From contig NW_002476559.1 of assembly GCF_000189635.1 (NCBI RefSeq), positions 1,178,001 through 1,242,000 of the forward strand: a stretch of 64,000 nt of DNA, written 5' to 3'. The position numbers and the translations under genes were made by a program. Shown here in pieces: positions 26,768 through 38,896 of the stretch (position 1 is the first letter of the stretch; every line of letters starts with the position of its first letter). Under the pieces are notes generated by a model. That model saw only the letters and a program-made list of their open reading frames with translations. It was not told where the DNA came from and did no database searches. This stretch comes from Tetrahymena thermophila SB210 (Eukaryota > Ciliophora > Oligohymenophorea > Hymenostomatida > Tetrahymenidae).

Positions 26768-29700
26768 TCATTATTTTTTAGATTTTATTACTGTTTGGTT
26801 ATTTATTATGTGATTAAGCTTCTTTTCTTGGATTTGATAATAGACTTAGTCTTATTAAATTGCTGACTCTTCATCATCAACTCCACATAGTTCTAAAAGG
26901 CTATCATTTAATAAAATTTATTAACAAATTTAAACAATTAAATTTAATATTTATTTTTTAATTTTCATTTATCAAATTAATTTAATTTATATAAGCATCA
27001 TTCAATAAATATAAAATTTTTTTAACTTTTGATTTAAATAAATTAATTATAAAATAAAAGTTTTAAAAATTAAATTTACTTGGATTTTTATTTGCTTTTT
27101 TCCCAAAATTTAGTAAGTTCTTCACTAATTCCTATGTATTCGAGTCTAATTTCATCATTAAGTCCATCTTTTTTTTATTTATTTTTATATTTAAAATTGT
27201 TTATAAAAATAAATAAATAAATAAATATTACTTATATCATCAATTTTGTGAATTCTTTTATTGCTGCCAACTACATTTTCATGTTGTAAACAAAATGCTT
27301 AAAGCCCTGGCTCTCTAAAAACTTAACTTAAGTATGAATTAAATCTTTTTTCATATCTTAAAAAAATTTTAATTTTAATAAATTATAAGTTAAGTTTAAT
27401 TTACTCAAGGAATTGTTTTTCATTTTAAGTTTTAGATTTGTTAACATCTTTAATTTAGAAATTTTAGTAGTAGTCAAAATTTGTTTAGATTTTATCTACA
27501 ACCGCTGATGCTATACTTTTAAACTAATTATTGATATAGCTAGGATGGCAATCTAAAATATTCTAATATGATTAATAAGTTTTTATTTTGATGAAATTTA
27601 AAAAATGAATTACAAAAACATTTGAGTTTAAATCATCTGCTTATTTTTATTAATTTATTAAATTAGCTTAGTTTTAACTTTCATGATTTTTAAATGCTGT
27701 TGGCTATTCTTTTACAACTATATCTATATCTTTATTTTTATAATTTTCAGAAGATTTTGTAGGACTGGAATCCTCAAAGTCATCAAATTCATCATCTTCA
27801 TATTAATTTTCTTCTTTTTGCTAAAGTAAATAAAAGAAATAAAAATTAATTAATAAATTTTATTTAAATTTAATGATACGCTTATTTAATTGTCTTTAAG
27901 TTGTATTTATTCCTAATCTTGAAATTTTTCTTCTTGAAACTCTCCAAAATCTTCATCCTCGAATAGATTATCTTCTGAGTGTGGAGTTTATTATTATTGA
28001 TTTGCTTTTTATATAGCTTTATCATTTTATATTATTTTTTTATTTGGAGATTATTGATATAAGTCTTTACTATCTTTTCTTCTTGGACTGACTTTAATAT
28101 CATCACTTGACTATTTTTTATTTATTTATTTGTTGATTTAAAATAATATTATTTATTTATTTTTAGTTCTCTTTTAATTAATTTTAAAAATTAATATTTA
28201 CTCTTTATTGCTAGTTGTCACTTAAAACTTCTGTTGTTGTTATAATATTTTTATCGTTATTTGCTTTAATATTTACTTTTAAATTGGATTCATGCTAACT
28301 ATTTTTTTCTTAGTTTTCAAAATTATTGAACTACTCAATAGATTATTGATCAACTTCTAAGGTTATTGTCCTTCCGTTTTCTTCGTTTTCTATTTAAGTT
28401 CTTACTATTTCTTAATTTAAGCTTGGCGAACTAAGTATTTATTGTTTATCCTGAGTATTTATCTATAAAACTTGTGGAGCTAATTTATTACTGCTCTGTT
28501 TAGCTTTTATTACAGATTTATTTGGAGTGTTGTTTCTACTATTATTGTTCTTTTATTATTACTGCTAAAAGAGCAGCCTGCCTATTCCTTTTTCTAATGT
28601 TTCTTTGGCATTATTTGGATTCAAGTATTTATTGGTCATAGCCGTTATTGTATTTTTCTTTTAATCATCTTCATTATCATCAAAGTCAGTTGGAACCCTT
28701 GAGTCTGGCTATAAAATATTTGGATTTGATGTTATGTTGTGCTAGTGGTAACTGTAAGGTTCTTCATACTCTTAATCAAAATTTTGAGCTGTAACTTAAT
28801 TGTTTAGTTATATTGACTATTAATCTTAATTGTCAGCTTCGCTACAGTAGTTAAAGCTTGGGTACTGATTGAGCTGATTATTTGAAATAATTTTTCCAGT
28901 TTGTTTGGGTTCTATATTAGACTAGTTGTCACTATTTCACTCGTTATTGTTATTATTGCTTTGAACATTATTTTCTGGGTTTTTAGCTGAGTTCATTTAC
29001 TATTCTCCTTAATCCTAAGGTTATTACCATTCAAATTGCTACTAAGAATATCTATCATCAATTTTCATTTATTTTTTTTGCATCTTTAGCAAATTAAAAT
29101 CTTGTGTCAAATCTCTACTCATGTTAGGGCTTTGTAAATCATTCATAGGAGATTTCATATTATTTTATCCTCCTATTGGAGAAAGATCAATTTCATCTTC
29201 AGCTAATTCTCTCAACGCAAATCCACTTTAATTTTAATATTTCTTGCGATTGCTTTTATTATTTTAAGGAGTTTTTGTGTCATCTATTGAAGTAGCAAAC
29301 TAATACTCAAACTAAGGTTTCAGTGATGGACTGCTCAATAAATTGTTTGTAGCATACTACGATATGTTTGCTTGAGTCGATAAAATAGGTTTTTAATTCT
29401 TTGCTTAACTATTCTTTGAATGGTTTTTTAAAATTATCAATGGCACTTATATTTTTTCGGATAACTCATCATCTTCATTTTTTTCGCATTTATTGTTTTG
29501 ATTGTTAGATTAGAACTCTTTTTTTCCTATTTGTTGAATCTCTGCTAAATTTTGATCTGAATGTAAAATAAGCTAGTTCTTTTCTCCCTTTTTTTAAATT
29601 TCAGCCTAATTTTATACTTAATTGTAATCTGCTTCATCATCTTCATCCTCTTCACCTTAAAGCCAAAACTCCTTTTCTTAAATAGGAAATTCTTCATTGT

Positions 29701-29836
29701 AAGTTATATTTATCATATTGGTCTAATGAGTCAAAACTATGTCTGCTTTCTCCTATCTCTCGCTTTGAATAGGGTTGTTACCAAAGCTTATCCTTCTTCC
29801 ATTATTTTTTCCTATTTAAATTATTTCCTCCTACAT
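26768..29836 (-). CDS. Q/N-rich acidic protein with one in-frame TGA
   Basis: Minus-strand gene with exons 29836-28202, 28110-27880, 27820-27614, 27562-27405, 27356-27232, 27167-27080 and 26900-26768, together 859 codons. The chain is open except for TGA at codon 300, with coding-quality sequence on both sides in the same frame (see separate entry). I do not recognise the family. Visible traits: a low-complexity Gln/Asn-rich first half; acidic patches; DEDFGEF near residue 600, which fits the gamma-adaptin/GGA ear-binding pattern; and DDEFDDFED a little later. The C-terminal third looks folded: DCHPSYINNQFKSIASAVVD, FREPGLQAFCLQHE, EYIGISEELTKFWEKS, ELCGVDDEES. The DFGEF-type and acidic-phenylalanine motifs recall clathrin/AP-1 accessory proteins such as aftiphilin, so membrane trafficking is one possible role. 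That is weak inference. Confidence 0.75.
28937..28939 (-). other. In-frame TGA codon inside exon 1
   Basis: TGA falls after ...NNNNNE and before NSDNQSN... in an otherwise open 545-codon exon. Possible readings: a true stop giving a 299-residue protein; a 45-base, frame-preserving intron from GTTCAA to ACTAG that would remove it but has a poor donor; a sequencing error or mutation; or selenocysteine, unlikely in a Q/N-rich linker. Confidence 0.75.
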
Positions 29837-31615
29837 TTATTTATAGATAGTTTGATAACTTAAGAAATTAATTAATTAATTGCTATTTAAAAAATATTGA
29901 ATTTAAAATAAATCTTTTAATAAAAAACCAGCCAAATAATAAATAATAATTCATTATCACTATCATACGAACTATCATATTAAATTATTTATAATTATTC
30001 TCTGTTAGTTGTAATAAAAATATTAAATACATTATTCTAATCACCTAAATAAATAAATTTATTATTGATTTTTTGTTGCTAAGACTGACTGACTGATAGA
30101 CTGAATGATTATTGTAGGTTGTGAATATTTTATTGCATTTAAATTTCAAACGATTTATAAAAATATGTTTTAAAGAATATTTTAAAATTAAATTATAAAT
30201 AAATAAATATAGGTTGCTTTTAAAAGTATATATTTATTTAAAATAAATTTATATTTCTTCAAATACCTACTGAATCAAGATAAATTGATTAATTATTTTG
30301 TTATTTATCTATCTTTTAAAATAATTTTAAAGTTTAGAAATTACTCTAAAAAAAGACTATAATTTTAAATGAATTTCATAATAAATTTACTTTTTTTATA
30401 AATAGCAAATAGCATAAACTGAAATAGGGTGAGTGAAAAAAACATTGATCTTTTCAATAAACACTATATATTGAAAGAATTAGTAAATTTTTTGTATAAA
30501 AATAGTTTATCAAGAATTACTTTCAAATTTTATATTTAATAAAAACATAATTTATTCTTATTTATCATTTAATAATAACTTTCTAAAACACACTAAAAAA
30601 ATACTAAATTACTAGTTTAAAATTTTTTAAAATTAAAAGATTTTTTTATTTAGATGTAAATTGTAATAAAAATTAAATAAAAAATATAAAAGAAATATTT
30701 TAATGAAGCCTAAATAACTGCAAAAAGTATTTTTTATTTTAAATATTATGAAATTAGATGATAATTTTTCACTCAAAAATCTGATTAAAATTACTTTAAG
30801 ATTCAAATAAGTGTAAATTATTCCTATATTTTTGACTTTAATTAATAAATTTATTTTTATGGATTTTATTTGATGACAAAATGATAATTTGTTTGATTTA
30901 ATTTGGTTAGTTAAGCAAATTATTTACTCTTTTTTAAATACATTAAATAACAATTTTTATAGCTTACAAACAATTAATTTATTTAGAAAGTAATATATTT
31001 TAAGTGTGGTAATTTTTTTATATAAAAAAGATTAAAGACATTTAAGAATTATTTTTTTGCTAAAATTTAAAATTGCAAATATGTTTATATTTGTGTCTAT
31101 GTGTGTGCTAGTTAGTTTCTATTTAAATTATTGAAAAATAGGCCTAATTTGAGAATAATTCAGTAAAATTTTTTGATAAAAATTGATACATATTGATCTT
31201 CTCTCATTTTCTATTTTTATTAATTTAATTTGGCTCTTTTAAAGAAGTGGTTATAATGAAATAATAATATAATGAGAGGTTTTAATCATCATCCATTTGC
31301 GTGCTAGAATGAGTTAATAAAACAAACTTCAAATAATAAAAACTTAATTCGAATTAAGATTAATTAAGAAATAAAATTATAGATAACTAATATAGTAGAA
31401 GAGCACTAATTTTTAATCATAAAATATTTAATTATTTAGAATTAGATAAAATTTAAAAAAACAGCAAGTAGGTAGTCCCTTTGCTTTGCATATTCTTTAA
31501 AAAATTTTAGCTCTTACATTTAAACACTGATTGTTTGCAAAAAAAACATTATTACTTTTATTTATTGATTATAATCATCGAGCAGAGTCAAGCGCAAATA
31601 AATCATCATCACTTT
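29837..31615. other. Divergent intergenic region
   Basis: About 1.8 kb of AT-rich DNA between the minus-strand Q/N-rich gene and the plus-strand Met-Gly-Cys gene. The two genes diverge, so both promoters should lie here. There are long A/T runs and no credible coding sequence, RNA gene or conserved motif. Confidence 0.55.
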
Positions 31616-32383
31616 ATGGGCTGTTAATAAGGAAAAATGATCAATAACGGTAAAGAATCTTAGAATAAAGGAGGCTTCAACAGAACAAATACCATAAAAA
31701 ATAATGCTAAGAATCAGTAAAATGTAGAAGAAGCCAATCAATCAGGATTATTTGATAGTAGAAACCAAAATGGTATTAATAATGATGATTAAAAGATAAT
31801 TCCTAAAAATGATTAAAATATAGATGAAGAAGTAATTGGAAAAGCTAAAGGAGTTTCTCCTTCAAAGACAAAAGATGATCAGAATGATGAAAATTAACAA
31901 AATAACGCAGCAGATAATCCTCCATTAAAATACACATTTACCATCAACGGAAAATCAATGAAATAGATTGAAGATTAAAAAATGCAAGATGAAGAAGAAG
32001 AAGATAATTACAGTGACGTACTTCTCTCTACAGAAATAAGAGAAGGTCACACACCTCAGCTTTCAGAAGAAGAAGATTATTTGCAGTATGAAAGAATTTA
32101 TGATAAAAAAGATATCTCATTGGCTGATATAGGCGATGGCATGATAAACGATGGGTTGGTGGATAGAAAAATGACGCTCCATAAAGCTGCTACATTAAAA
32201 AAATCAACAACACTCAAGAAAAAGCTTGAAAAAAAGGCTATTATCCATGCTTTAGATATCTAGCCATCTAGAGACTACTTTATGCCTGACTATTTCAAAC
32301 AATTTACTAGGAAGTAATCCAACAAGAATCTCTAACAAGACTACACAAAAACAAATACTCTTTTTGTTCCATAAAATTAATGA
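31616..32383 (+). CDS. Small acidic protein, predicted N-myristoylated/palmitoylated (MGC N-terminus)
   Basis: Single-exon gene of 255 residues ending in TGA. Two in-frame ATGs are close together. I choose the first because it gives Met-Gly-Cys-Gln-Gln-Gly, a dual acylation signal (Gly2 myristoyl, Cys3 palmitoyl); the second ATG is at 31637. The protein is hydrophilic, with no transmembrane segment. Residues 1-115 are Asn/Gln/Asp-rich and disordered. An acidic stretch (QDEEEEDNYSD) and LSEEEDYLQYERIYD follow. A basic repeat with three TL(K/H)K units (TLHKAATLKKSTTLKKKLEK) sits near residue 185-205. The tail contains DYFMPDYFKQFTRK. Acylated cortex or ciliary membrane adaptors have this general form, but I recognise no family. 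The absence of introns is unusual beside its neighbours. Confidence 0.78.
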
Positions 32384-32913
32384 TTTGAATGCGCAATTAG
32401 TTTTATAAACAAAAATCGCTTTATTAATAAATCAATCAATCTATAAAGGCATACAATTTAAATTCTATCTCTAACTCTTTTAATTTTTACCACTTTTCTA
32501 TTTATTTTTTCTTCTAATCAAATCCTACATTAGTTAAACATAATCTTAGACAGAATGCAATATACATGCATTCAGCCTGCTAGCTGAATTAATAATTCTA
32601 AGGTTTATCAATTAAATGGAACAAAATTTAGCATTGATACCATCTAATCTACTCTTGAACCTTTAACATACCCTTTTATTTATCAATAAATCTATAGAAG
32701 AATTTAAAACCTTTTTCCTTCCTTCAATTTATCTATCTATCTTAATACTAATTTTGACTTAAAAATAAATTACCAATAATTATTAAATTTTAAGAAAATA
32801 AAGTTAATTATCTTCTTAAATTTATTCCCAATAATTCTTTTATCAAAACTACGATATAATCAATCAATATATAACAGCTTAATTGATTGAATTATAAGCA
32901 TTAAATAAAGGCG

Positions 32914-32940
32914 TAATAATAATAATAATAATAATAATAA
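32914..32940. repeat. (TAA)9 microsatellite
   Basis: Nine perfect TAA units lie in intergenic DNA about 530 bases after the stop of the acidic Met-Gly-Cys gene. It is not coding. Confidence 0.9.
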
Positions 32941-33425
32941 CAATCAATGCTAAATAATAACAATATTGATAAATAAAATAATTTTATATTTAAAAGTTTT
33001 TTTTTAAACTTTGACTAATTTTTGCTTCTGCCCTAGAATTAAAAAAACAATCTAAATGAGTATTAGTTGAAAATATACTTTTAAGATTGCATAAAGCCTA
33101 AAATTTAATACCAGAATTGTCAACACGAAAAAATAATCATGAGAATTTGATAAATTATCATTGATTAATTGGTAATAAGTTGATAGATAGGAGAAGACAA
33201 TAAAAGTAGAATAACAAAAAAATTTTAAGTTTAAAAAAATAAAACAAATTCAAAATTGCAGAAACTTGCCTTTGAAACTTATTTATTAATAGTAATAAAT
33301 TGATACAATATCTAAAACTAATAAAAATAGCAATGATTATTAGAATTTAGGATTTGATTAGAAGAAAATATTTAATCAATTAAATTATCTACTATCTATT
33401 TACCAATCTATGTATTCATCATCTA

Positions 33426-33448
33426 TCCATCCATCCATTCATTCATTT
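33426..33448. repeat. CATC/CATT tetranucleotide tract
   Basis: Short, slightly imperfect tetranucleotide run (CATC units followed by CATT units) in intergenic DNA. It contains more C than the surrounding sequence. Confidence 0.7.
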
Positions 33449-35341
33449 ATCTATAATTCCATCTATCAAAAATAAAAAATAAAAAGAGAATAATTTAGTG
33501 AAGTTGAAATTTTAAAAATATATTAAAAATATTTATAAACTAAACATAGAATATATAAAATTAATATTTTGTATTTGCTAACTAAATTATATGTGCATAA
33601 ATCTTCAAATTCTTACCATTCTTATTTTTGTCAGTCAGTCAGTCTATCAATCAACATCTGTCTAATTCAATATTCTTTCAAATTTTTTTTACAAAATTAT
33701 AATCTCTCAACCTGTCGATCAGCTAAACAATATCCTGGTTAGTTTAATATTCTTTCAAATATTATAAAAAAGCTATAATTTAAATATATTTTTTTAAAGC
33801 AGCCAGTCAAGCAAATTAAAGCTATTAAATATGTTTGTTTTTATAATATAAATTTCTTAAGAGAGGCCAAGTTATCTAAAAAATAAATACATTTATTAAT
33901 CTTTATTGTTTTTAAAATCAATTTAATTCATATTTTGGTAGTAGATTTTATTCTTTTATCATTACTAAGTTTTATATGTATAATTTATAGAATTTCTAAA
34001 GCAAGAAATTTGTATTGTGAAAAAATGAAAAAATCAAATTAGTTTTAAGAGAAATTTTTAAAGGTTATACAAAGGTAATTTTTTCTATGTACTTATTTTA
34101 TTATTTAAGATTAGTAATCTTTTTTCAGAAAACTCATATTTAATTGCTTTGGTGATTTTAAATGAACATATGATGCATAAAAACAAAGTATTAATCAATA
34201 ATTATTTTTTTTATATTTTAAAATAAATTTAAAATATTTATAAAACTGGGTGCTTGAAGAACTTAAAAATGTAAGTTAGCTTTAAATGTATTATTTTACT
34301 TTCAAAAAATATTCATAAAGCGTTACTATTAAAAATCAGTTATGAAGTTGAGGATAGACAAATAGATTAATATTTGATATCGAATAGTATACAATATTTG
34401 TTATTGATTAATAACGTATTTTTCAATTTTTTACAATACTGTTTAGAGTAAGGTTTTATTGATAAAAAACTCTTTTTACTTTCTTTTTACTGAATAAATA
34501 AATATATAATATTAATGCAACATTTTTATTTTGTTTTAACTTTAGAAATTGATAAAATCAAGTTGAAATTAATATTCTTTTTATCATTCGAGCTAGCTCA
34601 AATATATGTGAAATAACAAAATAATTATAAAATAAAATATTTCTAGATCATTTTATAATGAAATAACATAAATTCTTAAATTAATTTTTTAATATAAATA
34701 TTTACTGGTTGTAATTGCTAAAAATATAAATTTTAAAAATAGTCAAAATTCGAGATTTTTTTAGTAAAATTCATACAGTTCTTAATAATTACCTAAAGCC
34801 CTTTACAAGAATACTACGTAAAAAATATCATTTCATTATGTGCAAATCAAAAAGGCTGGATTTTAAAGGGTAAAAAATTAACTGAGCATTTACTTTTAGA
34901 CTTCAGAGAGTTTGTTTTATCAAATACATAAATTGTTAACTTATATTTAATAGAATATATATAATTTGGTAATTAACTGTAAGTAAGAAAAAAAAAAATC
35001 ATTTAAATTTAAAACTCTTTAGAATTAATTAATTAATTTATGCACCGCTGCTTAGCTTTTTTTAATAAATTATATCAAATCTATTTTTATACCAGAATTA
35101 AGATAATTATTAATCCCTTCAATTAATACAGATTATTTTATTTATATAAAAAGACTGGCTGGGTTTACAGATAAAATTTCAAAAGCTAAGCGATTGATTA
35201 AAGAACACAAAAAATTTTCAAATGAATAGATCAAATACATAAATCGCTGATATAATAAATTAATTAAAAAAACTTTTACTTATTCAGCTTTTATTTAATA
35301 ACTTTAACTTGATTTATTTACTATATATCTATCTATCGATT

Positions 35342-35743
35342 ATGGGTTGCCATAATGCTAAACCTTCTAGTTCCTCAAGAGATTTAACTAAAAAAACAAG
35401 TAGGCTTTCTATTGTCACTATGGAGGTTAAGAGAGCTAGTAAAAATGCTTACAAATAATCTTAAAAAGCAGATGGTTTTAACTCTGTTGTTGACTACACA
35501 ATGACATTAAAATAACTACAATTTATGAGAGAAGGCTTGTAAAATATGCCTGTTATGCCTCCTCAAAAAGAGGGCTAAGATCCTCTTACACAAATCCAAG
35601 ATAAAAAAATCATCTAACGCCACCAAAAAGGACTACTTAGCAGCTTCAAAAGCTCAAAGTTATTCCAAAGAAGAAAAACCCAACTCACTTCAACTACCCA
35701 AACAAACTCTTTAAATGGATCTTTTACTTCGAAACAATAATGA
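35342..35743 (+). CDS. Small basic protein, predicted N-myristoylated/palmitoylated (MGC N-terminus)
   Basis: Single-exon gene of 133 residues ending TAA-TGA (Gln, then stop). It begins Met-Gly-Cys-His-Asn-Ala, again a candidate myristoylation plus palmitoylation signal, and is followed by a Ser-rich basic stretch (KPSSSSRDLTKKTSR) that could add electrostatic membrane binding. The rest is basic and polar, with MPVMPPQKE in the middle and a Ser/Thr-rich tail. There is no transmembrane segment and no recognised domain. It shares the acylation start, the lack of introns and the orientation with the gene at 31616, but I see no alignable sequence between them. A peripheral membrane protein is likely; its function is unknown. 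Confidence 0.72.
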
Positions 35744-38700
35744 AACTTGGAATAAAAAGTTAAGACCAAACAATTAAAACTAAAATATTCAACCAATTAT
35801 TTAATTTTCTAAAAGTAATATCACTAAAATCTTATCGTATCATAATAATATTTTTCAGCTAAGCAGCAAATCTTCTCACTAATATAATTCATCTCATCTA
35901 ATATATCTCTAATTATTAATTTATAAATAAATAAATAAATTAATTAATTGATCAATTAATTTACTTACATAGTAACTAAACAATTAATTAACTAAAAGCC
36001 TAATTTATAATTAATGTAATAAAAAAAATAAAGAATATTAAACATAATCTAATAACCAATTAATTTTTCTCTATAGATTCAAAAGTAAAATAATCACTCA
36101 TACATTCTCTATTTATAATACCTTAGTTCATTAGCTAATATACTAAATTAAGCATACTTTCATTATTTCTATTTTCATTCATTCTATGTTATATATATTA
36201 TTTTTTATGTCTTTTACTTCATAATGTAGCCTTCTAAATACCAATAAAATTATTTCTAGAATACAAACTTCATAGATTCTTATTTTTTTATAATTAATTA
36301 ATATGCTCAATAAATTTATGATTGTTCTTAAGTGTATATTTGTATTATATAAAAAGCCTAAAATAAATAATATCTATTAACAAATAATAACCCCTTAAAA
36401 AAGATAATTTTCTTTTTTTGTTTTGTCTGATTTCAAAGAAAGTCGATCTATTGATCTATTTGTTAATTATGCGAATTAAAATAAATTTAAACAAAAACCT
36501 ATTATGTAACTTAAACTTAAAAAAGCTAACAGTTTCATTTTTAAATAATTATCGATTGACTTTTGTTTAATTTAGGTATTTTGAAATGCAACTACATAGA
36601 TGAAATAGAAGAAATAAACTCAATTTACATGCTTTTACAGAATTCATAAAAATGAAATTTGAGCTAGTTAAGTTAAGTGGTTAATGTAATTAAAAATATT
36701 GGCCGCTTTACTTTCTTAGATGAAATGATAATTATCATACTCAAAAATTCAATTATTAGTATTTTTAATTGAATAATTGCTGATAATTGTTTTATAATTA
36801 CTACAAATTTTAAATGTTCTTTATTAACTCTATTAATTAATAAATATATAAGTATTAAACTTTTATCTAATATTTTGTAGCCATATAAACTCTTTCTTTT
36901 CTTCAAACAGTTTTTTAATTGGCAAACATGTGGAATTTTGTTTGACAAACAAAATCTAATTAATTAATTTTATTGTGTAATTTAATAAATTAACAAAAAG
37001 AGCTCTTAGATCGAAAAAAAAATTATTGATTATTAACCACAAAAAGAGGATTCGTAATTTATTTATAGAATAATAGGCATTCCACCATAATATATTTGGC
37101 ACTGATTAGAAAGCTTTTTTTAAAATAAATTGCTTTAAAAAAGGATAACGTAACTTGACTTTCTTAGAAATATTATCAAAATATGTTTTTAAATTAGTGT
37201 TTTCTTTTATTTTATAAAATACATTCGTGGATTTCATTTTGCCTAATAAGATAGCTATATTTTATTTAAAAATTTCTAAGTAAAAATCCAATAATTAAAA
37301 TTAGTACAGAAAATTATTTTAAACTGCAAAAGTTTTTGCTAAAATATTACAAATTGTTTAAAAATGATAATAAATTTAACTTTTTTATAAAATTCTCAAT
37401 TATAAAGCTGCATCTTTATAGAAAAATTAAATGCAAAATGATAAATTTTAACAATCTCTACTTATTTATTTTGTTCTATAAAAAGTAAACTTAAACAAAA
37501 TTTGAAATTATATAAATTAAATAAATAAATTGTATATAATAAACCTCTATTATATTTTATATTAATTTTTATTTCACTTAAAATTCATAAAAAATGTAAT
37601 CATTTTCTAAATAACAATTAAAAAACTTTAATAACTTTATTGATTTATACAAAAAGTTAAAAACTAATGACAATTATTTATTTAATATAGAAAAATGAAT
37701 AAAAAAAATAATAATAAAAAAAGCTTATTTCTTCAAGTAAACTTGACACTGTATATTTTTTTAAATATTAAAATGATATTTTTGTTACCATTTTCTGTAA
37801 AGCAGTATGGCTTTTAATTGTAAGAACTTTTATTACATTTAAATTCACATGCAAATTTATTATATGTATTATCATAATTAAAGTAAATTCAATTAATTTA
37901 TTTATGTTAAAACCCTTATAATTAAATCTTAATAAAATTTTCACAATACTATGAATCCAATACCCTCGAAAGTAATAATTTAATTATAAGTAAACATGAT
38001 AGCTTTTATCAAATAATGAAAAAAGCTTTACAGCTAATAATACTTCATTAATTCTATAACAAATTAAAATTGCTTCATATTTCTAAAATAATTGTTTTTT
38101 TAGATAAAACTGATTAATTATTATTAGGTAGTACTAAGAATAAAACACTGAATTTAATTTCATATTCACTTAAAACCTTATCATCTAAATTAAGAAAATT
38201 TTATGTTACTTACAAATAATAATAATATGAGTAAAATTACATGTTTAATAGATCATGAATAAAATTTTACCTGATTTATAAATGACAGAAAAAAATAATA
38301 CTTTGATATCAAACAAAATCATTAATTGCTTCATTGCTTGAATAAAAACTAAACAATATATGGTTTTATTTTAATTTTTCTGTTGGACTTTAACTATTAA
38401 AGTAAATTTTGAGATAATAAATATTAAAAGCATATACAGTATTTCCTCTAATTTAAGTGACTTCTAATTTAAGAGACCGTTCTAATTTAAGAGACATTAT
38501 ATTTTACTACCTTCTTTAATTTAAGATACAATATTATTTTAAAATAAATGAGGAAATACAGTAATTCTTTATGTAATCTGCTTTTTCATCCTTAAAAAAA
38601 ATTATTTTAGAATTTTATTAATCTAAATTTTGTAAGAGATGGATTTCTAATTCAAAAAATAGTTGTTATTTCTTTATTTTTTGTTTGTATGTTTGGTGTA

Positions 38701-38896
38701 TTGATTCTATTTAATGAAATTTAATTTGAGTCATTTATTTGAAATCATTAAAATAAAACACGAATCTATGTAAGTATGTATTTATGTATGTGTTTGTGTT
38801 TGTAAAACTTATTATAATATAATACTAAATATATTTAAAGTAGAAGAGAATTTTAGTTATAAGAATGCCATCATTATTATGAATGATTTATTTATT
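35744..38896. other. Large AT-rich intergenic region
   Basis: About 3.1 kb between two convergent genes, with no supported coding sequence. A minus-strand frame at 36673-36948 is rich in Ile, Leu and Lys, as expected from random A+T, and is rejected. The only structured feature is the MITE-like element at 38437-38561. Confidence 0.55.
38437..38561. mobile_element. MITE-like element, Tc1/mariner or pogo type
   Basis: A 125-base element bounded on both sides by TA (38435-38436 and 38562-38563), as expected for a TA target-site duplication. Its ends are inverted repeats: CAGTATTTCCTC at 38437 and, read inward from the right, CTGTATTTCCTC, matching at 11 of 12 positions. Inside lie three close copies of TCTAATTTAAGAGAC, at about 38447, 38464 and 38481 with a 17-base period, and a diverged fourth near 38512. 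Subterminal direct repeats of this kind are known as transposase-binding sites in pogo/Tigger-type elements. It has no coding capacity, so any movement would need a transposase from elsewhere. Confidence 0.62.

Larger units (their letters stand above)
32384..35341. other. AT-rich intergenic region with simple repeats
   Basis: Nearly 3 kb without a supported gene lie between two small plus-strand genes. It holds a perfect (TAA)9 tract at 32914-32940 and a CATC/CATT tetranucleotide run at 33426-33448. The rest is homopolymer-rich A+T. The right end should carry the promoter of the next gene. Confidence 0.6.

Noticed and set aside
28914-28958. A certain 45-base intron removing the in-frame TGA
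   Set aside because: Length and phase fit, but the donor GTTCAA differs from the GTAA-type donors used elsewhere, so it is kept only as one explanation.
36673-36948. Minus-strand hydrophobic frame of 91 codons
   Set aside because: Rich in Ile, Leu and Lys as expected from AT-rich noncoding DNA, with no upstream or downstream coding continuity.
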